Assembly: GCA_029891385.1 (NCBI GenBank)
Contig: CM057233.1
Span: 32,656,540 to 32,720,539 of the forward strand
Length of the DNA: 64,000 nucleotides
Direction: 5' to 3'
DNA from: Erythroxylum novogranatense
Lineage: Eukaryota > Streptophyta > Magnoliopsida > Malpighiales > Erythroxylaceae
Below the pieces are notes generated by a model that searched no databases, was not told the DNA's origin, and saw only the letters and a list, made by a program, of their open reading frames with translations. The translations under genes and the position numbers were made by a program. Positions 25,188-36,491 of the stretch are shown one piece after another (the stretch's first letter is position 1; the number at the start of each line of letters is the position of its first letter).

Positions 25188-25936
25188 ACTTAGCTCATCA
25201 TTTAGGGCTCTTAGTTGAACTATATTTGGTAACCTCGATGCTTGAATTTATGCTACATTGCTATTAAATTTCCTGCTTAATGCATCAACTACAACATTAG
25301 CCTTACCAGGATGATATGTTATCATGCAATCATAATCCTAAACAACTCAATCCACCTCCTTTGTCTTATATTAACTTTCTTTTGACTCAACAGATACCTC
25401 AAACTTCGATGATCCAAAAAAATATGAAACATTTTTCCATATAAATAGTGTCTCCAAATTTTCAAAGCAAACACTACTGCAGCAAGCTCTAGATCTTGAA
25501 CTAGATAATTAAACTCATAAGGCCTTAACTGTCTTGAAGCATAAACAATCACTCTACCATATTACATCAAAACACACCTTAAACCTTGGTTTGAAATATC
25601 ATTATATACAACATATACTCCAGAAGATGGAATAGTTAACATTGATCCCGTAGTTAATTGATATTTTAACTCATCAGAGCTCCTTTTACATTCATCAGTC
25701 CATCAAAGAGGTACATTTTTCCTCAAACTTTGTCAAAGCGGCTAAGATTAATGAGAACCCCTCGACAAACCTCCTATAATAACCTGCTAGCCCAAGAAAA
25801 ATTTGAATCCCTGACACATTTCTAGATGCCTTCCACTTCATCATTGCCTACCTGTATGCCCTGTCCAGACATTATATAACCTAAGAACACCATTTGATAA
25901 AGCTAGAATTCATACTTACTGAACTTAGTGTACAAT
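25188..25936 (-). pseudogene. gypsy RT 3' end and RNase H
   Basis: Read leftwards from the solo-LTR junction, the minus strand gives QLYTKFSKYEF, then [15 protein letters not shown], and then [20 protein letters not shown] text (with frame breaks), the thumb and connection part of a Ty3-type RT. Further on, 25322-25552 is open and encodes [20 protein letters not shown] followed by [17 protein letters not shown] and [11 protein letters not shown], the RNase H domain with its DLE and DH acidic motifs. RNase H would remove the RNA template strand. Stops and frameshifts lie on both sides. Confidence 0.85.
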
Positions 25937-26367
25937 TGTAGCACCCCCTTCCCTCAAGGTACACACCGAGATGCCTAAAGGTCATTCTAGTACATATCCT
26001 ATGATAAGAGCGAGCTACGTTTGATCACTACATTCACTTCACATGGTATCATATCATTATCTACTTATAAAGCCCTATAATAAAATCACAATATTTTAAA
26101 AACCAATTTTTCCTCATTTCATCGTATAAAATCAAATGTCTTCAATATGTTTTTCAACACTTCTTATAAGTACATCATCAAAACCTTATACAATAGTACT
26201 ACATAAACGAGAAAATACACAATGTTTATCTAATCTGTCCCCAAAATCTAGCTGACTGATCTTTGAGCCATTACTTCTCCTTCCAAATCACAATCTACAT
26301 GACTGGTAGAGCCTCTCAGTAGCTAGAGTCGTCTCTTGGTCTTGAAAAGATAACGTTGCAATTTTGG

Positions 26368-26384
26368 TGAGTTTTGCAAACTCA
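26368..26384 (-). other. LTR stem-loop TGAGTTT-TGC-AAACTCA (as read on +)
   Basis: A 7-bp stem sits 430 bp from the LTR 3' end, the counterpart of the hairpins in the other gypsy LTRs. Confidence 0.55.
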
Positions 26385-27816
26385 ATGAGGTAACCATCAT
26401 CGATGGTTCACTCAATTCATGAAACACATCAAATCACATAATATATAATTCACAACTTTTCTTAATAGACACCTATCACATTCACATTTAAGAGCAAATC
26501 AATTTGGCATTTCAAACAATCCACGTACTTGCTAAAAATGCATATGGAATGCTCATAAGACTCTTTTCCCATTATTACATTGTTGTGACCGAGTGCCTAA
26601 ACTATCTTGTATCCATTTTTGATAACGGGCTCATTAATAACTGTCCTTTATCCAATGAGGATACAAGGCTCATTTTACATAGTGAGCCTTAGGCTCTTAA
26701 TCACTATCTAAGCTCGAGGCTCTTTCCACACGTTGAGTTTTAAGCTCTGATCGATAGCTGCTTTGGTCACAACTGTCATTATCTAATTGTACACTTATGT
26801 ATGGAATGCATCTATTGTATTCAATCATATTAAGAAACACATAGTTCTTCACATTCACATTCAAGCGGCACTTCAATATACACTCCACATTTCACATTCA
26901 TCGAACCTTCTGTCCGGAAATCAACGCAATTCAATTCACATCCATTTATTAGTCAAAACATAATTTAAGCAAACAATAATTGAGAGAAACCATCTAGGTT
27001 ATTCACTAGTTGCTCCCATAGCTAATGCCTGGAAGTTTTGGCAACATCTGGAGGTTGATGTTCCAGTTGCTCCTCTATATCAATTACCACATACACATCC
27101 ATCACAATTTGTACAATTATAAGTGTTTAACAATGCACATGTATGTAATAAAATTTGTATAATGCATATTTATGACAATCTTAGGTATTTATCCATTAGT
27201 ATCATCACAAAATTATTCCCATAACAAGACTCCTCTAAGAATAATTTATACTTAGGTTTATACCTCACTAGAACCATTAAAATCACAATTTATACTCTTC
27301 CATCCGATACCCGTAATTTGATTCAATCAATCTTTTTCAATTCAGTATCTAAGGCTATAAAATTTTATGGAGAGGCAAAAAATTTGCTAGGAATCTATTG
27401 GTCCAAGAATCACTTTATTTAGAGGTCGGATGACAAAGTTATGGCCAAAGGAAATCAAACAAGGTTATGTCCTTAACCATATTGAACCCATTTTGGGACA
27501 AAAGGTATAACTTGCCCTAAGGATATCAGATCAAGGTCATTCTTGAAGGGTTCAAAAGAGGACTTCAATATATTCATCTTTCATGAGATTTTGAAGTGAG
27601 ATTTTGTCATCTAAAGGGTCATAATTGGACTAGACAATAGGGTTAGATGAATTGGGAAAATTGTCATAACTTTCCCTAGAGATATCGGATTAAGATGTTC
27701 TTTAGTTGGTTAGAAAAAGGACTTCAAGATCTACAGCCTTCATGAAGACCTCGAACACAAATTCTATCATCTCTAAGGTTAAAAAAGAGACCAGGCAAAA
27801 GGATCAGATGAACAGT

Positions 27817-28022
27817 GCACTAGACGATATGACATCAACACCAGACGATACGTCCTCACCAAATGATGCGTCTTCACCAGATGAAGCGTCCTCACTAGAT
27901 GAAGCATCCTCACCAAACAAAGTGTCCTCACCAGATGATACATCCTCACCAGATAAAACATCATCACCAGACGATACGTCATCACCAGGCGATACATCTT
28001 CACCAAATGATACATCCTATAC
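27817..28022 (-). repeat. 18-bp minisatellite in solo LTR
   Basis: About 11 degenerate units of the type TCACCAGATGATACATCC run in tandem. Because 18 is a multiple of three, both strands look open here: the plus frame reads as SSPDDT repeats, the minus frame as HLVRMY-like repeats. Neither has an upstream coding context, so this is a minisatellite and not a gene. Confidence 0.8.
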
Positions 28023-29134
28023 TCCTAAGTATCTTCACTTATAAGGACCATAACTTTTGACTTATCTATCCAAAAATTTCATACTATATACCGTTGGAAA
28101 GATAGAAAGCTAACCTACAACTTTCTAGAAGATAACTTTGTCTAAATCAACCTAGAATAATCCATATTTTCCCTTGAGCTCAGAACACAAATTTTTCCCT
28201 ATGGAAGACTTGAAGTTTTGCATTACAAAAACTTGGAATGTCTTGAGCCTTACCATTCAGTTACCAATTTGACTTCATTAAAAATCTCAAATCTCAACTC
28301 AGTAGGGTTTTCAAACTGAAAAAATCCATAATGTACAATCACTAAAATTTTTTCTAAAATATTTAAACCCATGTATTTTCTAACTCCATGGCCTAAAAAT
28401 CTTCCAAAAAAATCCAAAAGATTCAAAATGATCTTACCTTTATTCTTCACTAAATGAAGAGATCTTTAACTCAATTAGAAGCTCTTCTCTTCCTCTTCCT
28501 TTTTCTCTCCTTGAACTACTTCAAAATCTCTCTCAAGACTAAGAAATATTGAAACCCTAGCTTAACTATTTTCTTTTGTCTCAACGACCGAATTTCTCTT
28601 CTTTTTCTTTCTTAATTTCTCTTCTTCTCTCCCAATTTATGTCCCCCCCCCCTAGAAAGCAAGACTACATTTCTTTCTTCCATTTCTACCATTAATGAGC
28701 CCAAAAAGGCCCTTTTACCCTTCCTTATAGGCTTATGTTCTTTTAACCTTAAGTGTCTTACCAAAAACACCCCTTGAACATTCTTATAACTTTTACACTT
28801 TATTTAAATCAACCTATATCATATAATCTTTCCAACATCAACATAATAATTAACTTCCACAAAATTTCGTAAAGACCTTATAATCAATGTAAATCATACT
28901 TATTCATCAAGAAGAAAGTTTGAGGGCCAAAATTTCTCAATATACTCACATTTATACACAATTATACCTGAAACGTCAATAAATGCATGTACAATTATTT
29001 TCATGCCCAAAATTTTACTATTCACGTGTATGTCTGTGCCACATTATGCAGAAGCATGAAAAATGCATTTCTAAGCTCTCATTAATCACTTATATTTACT
29101 ATTCTAACCTCTCCACAGGTGATGGGATGTTACA

Positions 29135-29946
29135 AAAATTACCCTCAAATACTCAAAATGGTCCTCTCTACTCCTTGAATACACTAAGATATCATCTATG
29201 AATACAATAACAAAGTGATCTAAGTAAGGTTAAAATACTTTATTCATCAATGCCATAAAGGCTAGTGAACCATTCATCAATCCAAAAGGCATCAAACTCG
29301 AAGTGCCCATATCTAGTTCTGAATGCACTCTTTGGTACATCAGCTTCTTCTATTTTCAATTGATAATACCCTGACCTCAAATCCAGATTGGTAAACACCT
29401 GAGTTCCCTATAACTGATTGAGGAAATTATCTATTCTCACTAAGGGATATTTATTCTTTACTATCACTTTACTTAATTACCTATAATCAATGCACAATCT
29501 GAAAGTCCTATACTTCTTCTTCACAAATAAAACTAGACCTCCACAAGGTGACACATTGGGTCTAATAAAACCATTATCTAACAACTCTTGTAATTAACTC
29601 TTAAGTTCTTTAATTTCCACAGGTGTCATCCTATAAGGAGGAATAGATATAGGAGCAGTACCAAGGACAAGGTTAGTGGTGAACTTTATTTCCTTATCTG
29701 GTGGTAATCCAAGTAATTTAGTGGGAAAAACATCAAGGCAATCCCTAGTAATAGGAATATCTTGTAATATTTGCTCAACTCAGTTATCAGTTACATAGGC
29801 TAAATAGGCCTTACATCCATTTTGAATCATCCTAAAAGTGCTCATAAATTAATTTAATCTTGCTAGCACTACTTGATTAACACCTCGAAATATCGCCCTT
29901 GGTTGAGTAGGAGATTCAAGAATAACTTCTTTGGTGTAACAATTCA
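29135..29946 (-). pseudogene. gypsy reverse transcriptase, N-terminal two thirds
   Basis: The minus strand carries, in broken frames, the usual gypsy RT order: PPYRMTPVEIKELK (about 29590-29640), then [16 protein letters not shown] (about 29540-29590), [18 protein letters not shown] (about 29480-29530), [14 protein letters not shown] text (about 29350-29390) and [10 protein letters not shown], whose catalytic FIDD codons are 29191-29202. It is cut at 29134 by the solo LTR, past which the rest of the RT continues at 25936. The enzyme would copy genomic RNA into DNA. Several stops and frameshifts make it a pseudogene. Confidence 0.85.
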
Positions 29947-30234
29947 TCACAACCCTATAGTAGTAAGCCAATGTATACCTAAAATAAGGTCTATCTTTTT
30001 CAACTTTAGTACTATCAAAGTAGCTTTCAACCTAGCCTGGTTAACTTGAATAATACACCCTCTACATACTTCTCTAATCACTATAATACTACCTACTAAA
30101 GTTCTCACCTCTAAGCTAAATTTTGGCATCTCTTTCTCATAATGCAATTTAGATGCCAGATGTGGGGTAATAAATGAATACGTAGATCTGAGATCTAACA
30201 ATGTAAATGCCTCAAAATTAAAGACATGTAACAC
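29947..30234 (-). pseudogene. gypsy aspartic protease
   Basis: A 95-codon minus frame encodes 'FTLLDLRSTYSFITPHLASK', then a segment ending LILGIHWLTTIGL. In intact chromoviruses the same place reads DSGATHSFIS and DVILGMDWL, so this is the pol protease; it would cut the polyprotein. The catalytic Asp-Ser/Thr-Gly has become Asp-Leu-Arg, which would abolish activity. It lies between the gag zinc knuckle and the RT, as expected. Confidence 0.85.
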
Positions 30235-30627
30235 ATCTATAACAACATCTGGGGAATTCTGTGGCTCTTATCTCGTAATAACAAAGATCCTAGCTTAATA
30301 TTGTTGTTAGTTACTCCGTACCTCAGTCCCAACACTAGGACCTACTGAATTAACTTTACCCCTACCTTTTCCTCTCTGTTCTGCCTTTGGTTCTGCTCTA
30401 TTGGACAGTGCTCTTCATCATTGATCCTCCTCTTACTCCACATTGTGCACCTAAAGTTACTACACAATCAAATGATTTAAAGAGCTACATCACAAACAAG
30501 CTCCTGATACCTTCCAACATACTCCGCAATGTCCTTTTCCATAGCGCTCACAACTGAGAATTTACTATATTTGTTTAGCATAAGCCTGTCTTCCAGATGC
30601 CTTACCTCTATGACCACCAAAATGAAC
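30235..30627 (-). pseudogene. gypsy gag 3' part with zinc knuckle
   Basis: Just left of the copia insertion the minus strand has a degenerate nucleic-acid-binding region with 'CERYGKGHCGVCWKVSG', then 'ACLRCSSLNHL' (about 30470-30560). This matches the 'C-x2-C-GkrHxGxC ... C-x2-C-GxxGH' knuckle of Tekay-type gag in broken form. The capsid half of the gene is on the other side of the copia element at 39894-40763. Confidence 0.65.
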
Positions 30628-30632
30628 AGAAC
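30628..30632. repeat. target-site duplication AGAAC (left)
   Basis: AGAAC here equals 39889-39893 on the far side of the copia element. Confidence 0.9.
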
Positions 30633-31500
30633 TGTTAAGTCAAAATGAATTTACATAAAAATGATTTTGATGTATAACAAACATAGTGAGATCAAATACA
30701 AGAAAAACAAAACAGTCACAGACGTATACAGACGAATTCGGAGACAGACGAAGATGACGTATACAGACGAAGTTGACACAGACTAAGTTGAAAAAGTCAA
30801 CACAGACGCAGATGACACAAGACAATAGAAGACGCAGACGCAGACGCAGAAAAGAAACATACGCAAGAGTCAGTTCGAGTTAGTTACAGAACTCAACTGA
30901 TTAACCGTTTCTTTAAAGATTCAAGATTCAAAAATCAAGAAGCAGTTAGAGACGAAGGCTATAAATACAAGTCGAAGTCGAAAACTGAAGTTTTTGTTGT
31001 TTTGAGAAAAATTACACAAAGCGAAAAAGCGATTAAGTGCGAATTAGCTGAACGCTATCCTTCATAATGAGTTTTCAAATATTTTCGAAAAGAAAAGTTA
31101 TGCAGATAGCTCGCAGAGGCTAAGTGTGAAAGAATCTGGTTGTAAAGACACAAGAGGCTCGTGAAAGAATACTGTAACGTTTGAAGAGATAGTGAAATCT
31201 CAGAAGAAACTCTGAGGACTGGACGTAGCCCACGGTTTGGGGTGAACCAAGATAAATCTGCGTGTCTACTACTCTCACTCTCTATCTCACTTTTAGTTTC
31301 AAAGTTGATCTTTATTTACTATTCATATACTTAGCATTGAAAAGTTTGATCAATCAGGATTAATAAGAATTCTGTAAAGAATCTTAATTCTAACAAGTAA
31401 TTCTAAAAGATATTCAAAAAGGGGAATACACAATTCAACCCCCCCTTCTCGTGCATTCTATTGTGTTTTTAACTGTTGTATTAACGTGTGATTCACTTCA
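30633..31500 (+). repeat. 5' LTR of copia element 1 (868 bp)
   Basis: It begins TGTTAAGTCAAAATG and ends GATTCACTTCA, directly before ATTGGTATCAGAGC. It is rich in GACGCA and GACGAA repeats at about 30715-30860 and carries a TATA box at 30960. A C-tract motif near the end (31434-31452) is shared with the other copia element. Confidence 0.92.
30960..30967 (+). promoter_or_regulatory. TATA box in 5' LTR of copia element 1
   Basis: GGCTATAAATACAAG lies about 540 bp before the LTR end and is kept in the 3' LTR at 39353-39360. It is the best candidate for the element promoter. Confidence 0.65.
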
Positions 31501-31502
31501 AT

Positions 31503-31514
31503 TGGTATCAGAGC
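31503..31514 (+). other. primer-binding site, initiator Met tRNA
   Basis: TGGTATCAGAGC lies two bases after the 5' LTR. Confidence 0.92.
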
Positions 31515-31557
31515 TTGGTATCCAAGAATCACTTTGGCGAAGTGTGGATTAAAGATA

Positions 31558-32232
31558 ATGGCGGAGTCACATGTATACATGTTGAAGGAGCCTCGGTCAC
31601 TAGACCTCCAAAGATTCAATGGAGAAGACTATCATTATTGGAAAGATAGGATGCGGTTATTCATCGAATCTACACATGTAGACCTTTGGGACGTAATAGA
31701 GAACGGACCCTATATACCTGTAGATGACGAAGGTAGTTCTATTCCACGAAGCAGATGGACGGCTGATCAGAAAGCAAGAATACAACTGAATTCAAAGGCG
31801 AAATTTTTCTTAACGTGTGCCCTAAGTAGAAGCGAGTACGACAAAGTGCATGGTTGCGACACAGCAAAAGAAATGTGGGACACATTGTCCATTGCTCATG
31901 AAGGCACAAGTCAAGTTAAGGAATCCAAGATAAGTATTCTTGTACATCAATATGAACTTTTCAGGATGGAAGATGAAGAATCTATTGATCAAATGTTTGG
32001 AAGATTTCAAACAATTATCAATGGATTGAAAGCTCTTGGAAGGACATACAATAATCATGATCACGTTCGCAAGATTCTAAGAAGTCTTCCTAAGAGATGG
32101 AGACCAAAAGTTACGGCAGTGCAAGAAGCCAAAGACTTGAGCATATTAAAGTTAGATGAGTTGCTGGGATCCTTAAAGATTCATGAAGTTGAACTCAACG
32201 CTGAAGATAAGCCCAGCGAGAGAAGTCAATAG
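31558..32232 (+). pseudogene. copia gag, capsid part
   Basis: A 224-codon frame starts at ATG 31558, 43 bp after the primer site; the upstream TTG in the same frame is not needed. It encodes the capsid domain of plant copia gag (UBN2/retrotran_gag type): 'LQRFNGEDYHYWKDRM' near the N terminus, 'AKEMWDTLSIAHEGTSQVK' in the middle, and 'LRSLPKRWRPKVTAVQEAKD' toward the end. Gag would form the virus-like particle. A TAG at 32230 ends the frame before the zinc knuckle, which lies 3' in other frames (32391-32759), so the gene is broken. Confidence 0.88.
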
Positions 32233-32390
32233 CATCAAGGTCGGACAAAAGAATCATAAGACTCGAGAAGGAGGAAGTCATCAAAAGCATTGAAAATTGA
32301 AGAATCAAGGGATGACAACTCTAGCCAATCGATTCGTAATCGAGTGATGAAGATGATGAATTATCTTTCATTTCCAGAAAGATAAGACGC

Positions 32391-32759
32391 ATGTGGAAGA
32401 AGAAGCCCAGAAGTAACCAGACATTCAGAAAGAATGGAAAAGATGAAGCTAAGCCAGAAAAGTCTTCTATCATTTGTTACGAGTACAATCAGCCTGGACA
32501 CTACAAGTCCGAATGCCCTACTCTCAAGAAGAAACCCAAGAAGAGTAGAGAAGGCAAGAAAAGCATGATGGCAACATGGGAGGACCTAGATTCATCTGAA
32601 TCAGATACAGGCTCCGAGTCATCAGAACATGCAAACATTTGCCTAATGGCCGAGGAAGATAGTGATGAGGAGGTAAAATCCGACTACGAAAATTTGCATG
32701 ATGCATATTCAGAACTGTTAGAATATTCTCATGCTATTTCAAACAAGACAAGTTGTTGA
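32391..32759 (+). pseudogene. copia gag 3' part, damaged zinc knuckle
   Basis: This frame continues gag after the stop at 32232. It has 'CYEYNQPGHYKSECPTLKK', a CCHC knuckle in which the second Cys is now Tyr. An acidic segment follows (DLDSSESDTGSESSE, EEDSDEE), as usual between knuckle and protease in SIRE elements. The coding trace continues as a coiled-coil-like region in broken frames to about 33150. RNA packaging through this knuckle would be impaired. Confidence 0.85.
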
Positions 32760-33205
32760 AGAAAAGTATCTGAGAGAATATTAGAAATACTGAGAAAATA
32801 GAGAGAAAATATTTGCTTAAAAAAGGAGTTAGAAGTTAAAAGGAAACTTGTAGACAGATCAGATGAGATTAATCAACTCAAACTGAGGATCAAGAATCTA
32901 TCAGCTGATCTAGTTACTTTCACAGAGAGTACAAAGAAAATGAATGATATGCTAGGAAAATGTAGACATCCTAGTGATAAGACTGGATTAGGGTTTACTG
33001 GAAACAATACTCAGTCTCGTAATAAATTTGTCTCTCAAAAAGGAAGAAATAGGATAACATATTTTAATCAACGTCCGAGTAATATGCATCAAAGATCATA
33101 TCATATGCATACTACTAACTATAAAGGACCCAAGAAAATTTGGGTACCAAGAAATAAAATAGTTTCTCCTGCAGATATCCTTCCTTGGAAGATACGGCAA
33201 GCACC

Positions 33206-34213
33206 ATTGGTATTTAGACAGTGGATGCTCGCGACACATGACGGGAAGAAGGTCTATGTTCCTAGACCTTCAGTATAAGAAGAGATGATCAGTAACTTTC
33301 GGAGACAACCAACAGGGCAAAATCATTGGAATCGGGAAAATAGGTAAAGATTCCTTTGCATGCATAAATAATGTACTTCTTGTTGATGGTCTAAAGCATA
33401 ACTTGATTAGTGTGAGACAGTTGTGTGATTCTGGTTTTATAGTTACATTCAATCAAAATCTTTGTGAAGTCAGAAACAAAGATGGGTCTATACTTTTCTC
33501 TGCCAAGAGAAGAAACAACCTTTACAAAATCAACTTAGAAGATTTTCAAAGTCAAAATATCTCATGTTTTCTATCTTTTGAAGAAGAAAGACTAATCTGG
33601 CATAAAAAGCTAGGTCATGTCTCTTTGAAACATATTTCAAAATTGGTAAAACATGATTTGGTAAGAGGTTTACCAAAAATAAGTTTTGACAAAGAATTTT
33701 TCTGTGAAAATTGTTTGAAAGGAAAACAGGTTAAAACCTCTTTCTCTTCTAAAAATTTTGTAACTTCTTCAAGACCTTTAGAACTATTACATATGGATTT
33801 GTTTGATCCTACAAGGACATTAAGTCTTGGCAGAAAGAAATATGGACTTGTCATTGTTGATGATTTTACTCAATTTTGTTGGATATTGTTTTTATCACAC
33901 AAAGATGAGTCTTTTAAGTACTTTAGAACTCTATCCGTAAAGTTCGAATGAAAAGGAATGTCTATAGCTAGTATCGGGAGTGATCATGGCGGAGAATTTG
34001 AGAATGAGAAGTTTAGAGTTTTCGTGAGGAGAATGGAATTTCCCACAACTTCAGCCCTAGAACTCCACAACAGAATGGAGTTGTTGAGAGAAAGAATAGG
34101 ACGATTCAAGAGATGGCAAGGACTATGCTATGTGAGACGAATCTTCCTAAGTATTTCTGGGCAGAAGCTGTGAATACAGCATGCTATATTCAGAATAGGA
34201 TCTTGTTGTGACC
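33206..34213 (+). pseudogene. copia protease and integrase
   Basis: The protease active site WYLDSGCSRHMTG is at 33206-33244 (DSG codons 33215-33223), in a different frame from the open frame drawn over it, and is followed by [16 protein letters not shown]. The GAG-pre-integrase and zinc part is in 33403-33951: 'RLIWHKKLGHVSLKHISK' and 'FCENCLKGKQ' supply the HHCC residues. The integrase core has MDLFDP (first Asp), then SDHGGEFEN in frame 33958-34173 (second Asp). The Glu region (NGVVERKNRTIQEMART in relatives) is present only out of frame. Stops at about 33287 and 33949 and several frameshifts prevent a full product. Confidence 0.85.
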
Positions 34214-34214
34214 T

Positions 34215-35577
34215 ATGTTGAAGAAAACTCCTTACGAGTTATGGAATGGAAGAAGACCAAGCATATCCTACTTTCATCCATTCGGGTGCAGATGTTCCAT
34301 TCTGAATACGAGAGAGTTGTTGGATAAATTCGATTCAAAGACCTATCCAGGAATATTTCTAGGTTACTCATTATCGTCTAAGGCATTTCGAGTTTATAAC
34401 CTGACTTCAAAGAATGTTGAAGAGACGATCCATGTCAAATTTGATGATAGTTCTCAAACCCATAAGGAAGATGACATGGAGATTGAAGGTCCTTCAAAGA
34501 ACCTAGATGATGCCTCAGAAACTCCCTCGTCAGACACTCATGAGAATAAGATTGAAGATATTCCAAAAACTATAGAACTAAGACGAGATTGGAAGTATAA
34601 AAGTTCTCATCCAAAAGAGTTAATTATCGGTGAGACCTCAGAAGTAGTTAGGACAAGGTCCAGATTCAGACGAGAAGCTAATGTAGCTTTTATCTCTGAA
34701 GTAGAACCTAAAAAGGTTGAGGAAGCTCTTCAAGACGAAGCTTGGGTGTTAGCCATGCAAGAAGAGCTGAACCAATTCATAAGGAATAACGTCTGGTCCT
34801 TAGTTCCAAAACCTCCTAAGAAATCCATTATAGGAACAAGATGGGTTTTCAAGAATAAGTTAGACGAATCAGGAAGAGTGAGTCGTAACAAGGCTAGATT
34901 AGTAGCACAAGGTTACAATCAGCAAGAAGGAATAGACTACAACGAAACATATGCTCCAGTAGCGAGACTTGAAGCTATAAGGATTTTGTTGGCATATGCA
35001 ATCTGTCACGATATAAAGTTGTTTCAGGATGGATGTTAAGAGTGCATTTTGAATGGCTTTATAGGCGAAGAAGTCTATGTGAAACAACCTCCGGCTTTAA
35101 AGATGTTAAAATCCAGATTATGTCTATAGACTTCACAAAGCCTTATACGACTTAAAGCAAGCCCTAGAGCTTGGTATGATCGTCTGAGTACCTTCTTAAT
35201 AGAAAATGGTTTCAGCAGAGGTCAAGTTGATAAGACGCTCTTTAGAAAGAGTTTTCAAAATGATTTTATCTTAGTACGGATCTCGTTGATGATATTATCT
35301 TTGGTGCTACTACAAAAGAGTTGTGTTTAAAGTTTGAGAGACTAATGAAAGAGAATTTGAAATGAGTATGATGGGTGAATTAAAGTTCTTTCTTGGGTTG
35401 CAAGTTAAGCGGACTAAAGAGAAGATCTTCATTCATCAACGTAAGTATGTGAAAGAGTTCTTGAATAAGTTTGACATGAATAATGTGAAGCCAATGGCAA
35501 CTCCGATGCATCCTTCAAACCTTTTGTCGAAAGACGAACTTGGTAAGAAGGTGGATCAAACCCTATATAGAGGATGA
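34215..35577 (+). pseudogene. copia integrase C terminus and reverse transcriptase
   Basis: The frame 34215-35039 holds the integrase C terminus ('TPYELWNGRRPSISYFHPFG', 'GIFLGYSLSSKAFRVYN') and the RT N terminus ('EALQDEAWVLAMQEELNQF', 'TRWVFKNKLDESG', 'NKARLVAQGYNQQEGIDYNE', 'TYAPVARLEAIR'). It stops at 35037 within the QMDVKSAF motif. The palm continues out of frame; the catalytic box is L-VDD rather than YVDD, with VDD codons at 35285-35293. The thumb is the open frame 35362-35577 (MSMMGELKFFLGLQV ... VDQTLYRG). A TGA ends it where relatives read MIGSLLYL. Confidence 0.87.
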
Positions 35578-36225
35578 TCGGTTCTTTATTGTATCTTCTG
35601 ACAAGTAAACCCGATATTCATTCGGTGTATGCTTGTGTGCAAGATTTCAAGCCGATCTAGAGAGTCTCATTTCTTCGCTGTTAAAAGAATTTTGAGATAT
35701 CTCGCAGTACTACCGATCTTTGCTTAATGTTTGAGAAAGGTAAAGATTTCAGTTAATCGGATCTTGTGATGCGGACTATGCCGGAGCTAGAATCGAAAGA
35801 AAGAGCACAAGTGGAGGATGTCACTTTCTTGGAAATCTAGTCTCTGGTCAAGCAAGAGACAAAGCTCAATTGCTCTATCAACCGTGAAGCGAGAATACAT
35901 GTCCGCATGATTCTTTGTTCACGACGCACGTGGATCAAGTATCGACTGAAGACTATTCGATTAAGGAGGAGGAGATTCCAATTTATTGCGAAAACACCAA
36001 AGTGCAATAAACACATCAAAGAATCCAATTCAGATTCGAGTAAAGCATATAGAAGTCGACATCATTTCACGAGAGACTACGTTCGAGAGAAAGGTGGTGC
36101 TTCTAAAGTTCGTTGAAACAAAGCTTCAATGGGCGGACATCTTCACTAAACCACTGAGTGAAGAACGTTTTCAGAAGATAAGACGGAATCTCAATATGGT
36201 GATGCTAAATAAGCAGTTAGGCTAA
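35578..36225 (+). pseudogene. copia RNase H and pol 3' end
   Basis: RNase H text is spread over all three frames: DADYAGARIERKSTSGG (about 35770-35820) with the first catalytic Asp, a degenerate STVEAEYM region, then 'HIEVRHHF'-like text near 36040-36070. The last frame (35986-36225) closes with 'WADIFTKPLSEERFQKIRRN', the standard end of copia pol, and a natural stop at 36223. Several single-base changes break it. Confidence 0.85.
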
Positions 36226-36491
36226 AATAACGTGAGAAACTAACGGCGTTATACACAGTGAGTTACAGCTGGTAACTTTTCTCACATGGAAGATTTTTGG
36301 AGGAAAATATCTGATAAACTCGAGGTTCTTAATGATTCGAGAACCCATCAGTCCATAACCCTATAAGTAGACTGAAGATGATATTATAGCAGTCTTTTCA
36401 TCATCTCCTGACGGTTCATTTCTACTTTACCAATTCTCTCAAAATCTTCTCACTCAAAAGCTTTCCAGAAGATAATCTTTCGCTCTATACA

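Larger units (their letters stand above)
25937..29134 (-). mobile_element. solo gypsy LTR (3.2 kb) inserted in the RT
   Basis: On the plus strand it starts TGTAGCACCCC and ends GGGATGTTACA; on the minus strand it is TGTAACATCCC...GGGGTGCTACA, with TG...CA ends. The flanks ACAAT and AAAAT fit a 5-bp target duplication with one mismatch. RT text to the right (FIDDILVYS...EYLRVI) and left (LYTKFSK) belongs to one gene, so the segment is an insertion. Orientation is minus: a GA-rich leader with 'CTAGGGTTTCAATATTTC' lies on that strand at about 28640-28420, as in the LTR at 1508-5876. There is no interior, so it is a solo LTR left by LTR-LTR recombination. Confidence 0.75.

Noticed and set aside
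27706..28044. 112-codon frame with SSPDDT repeats
   Set aside because: It is the 18-bp minisatellite of a solo LTR; there is no coding context and the reverse strand is open too.
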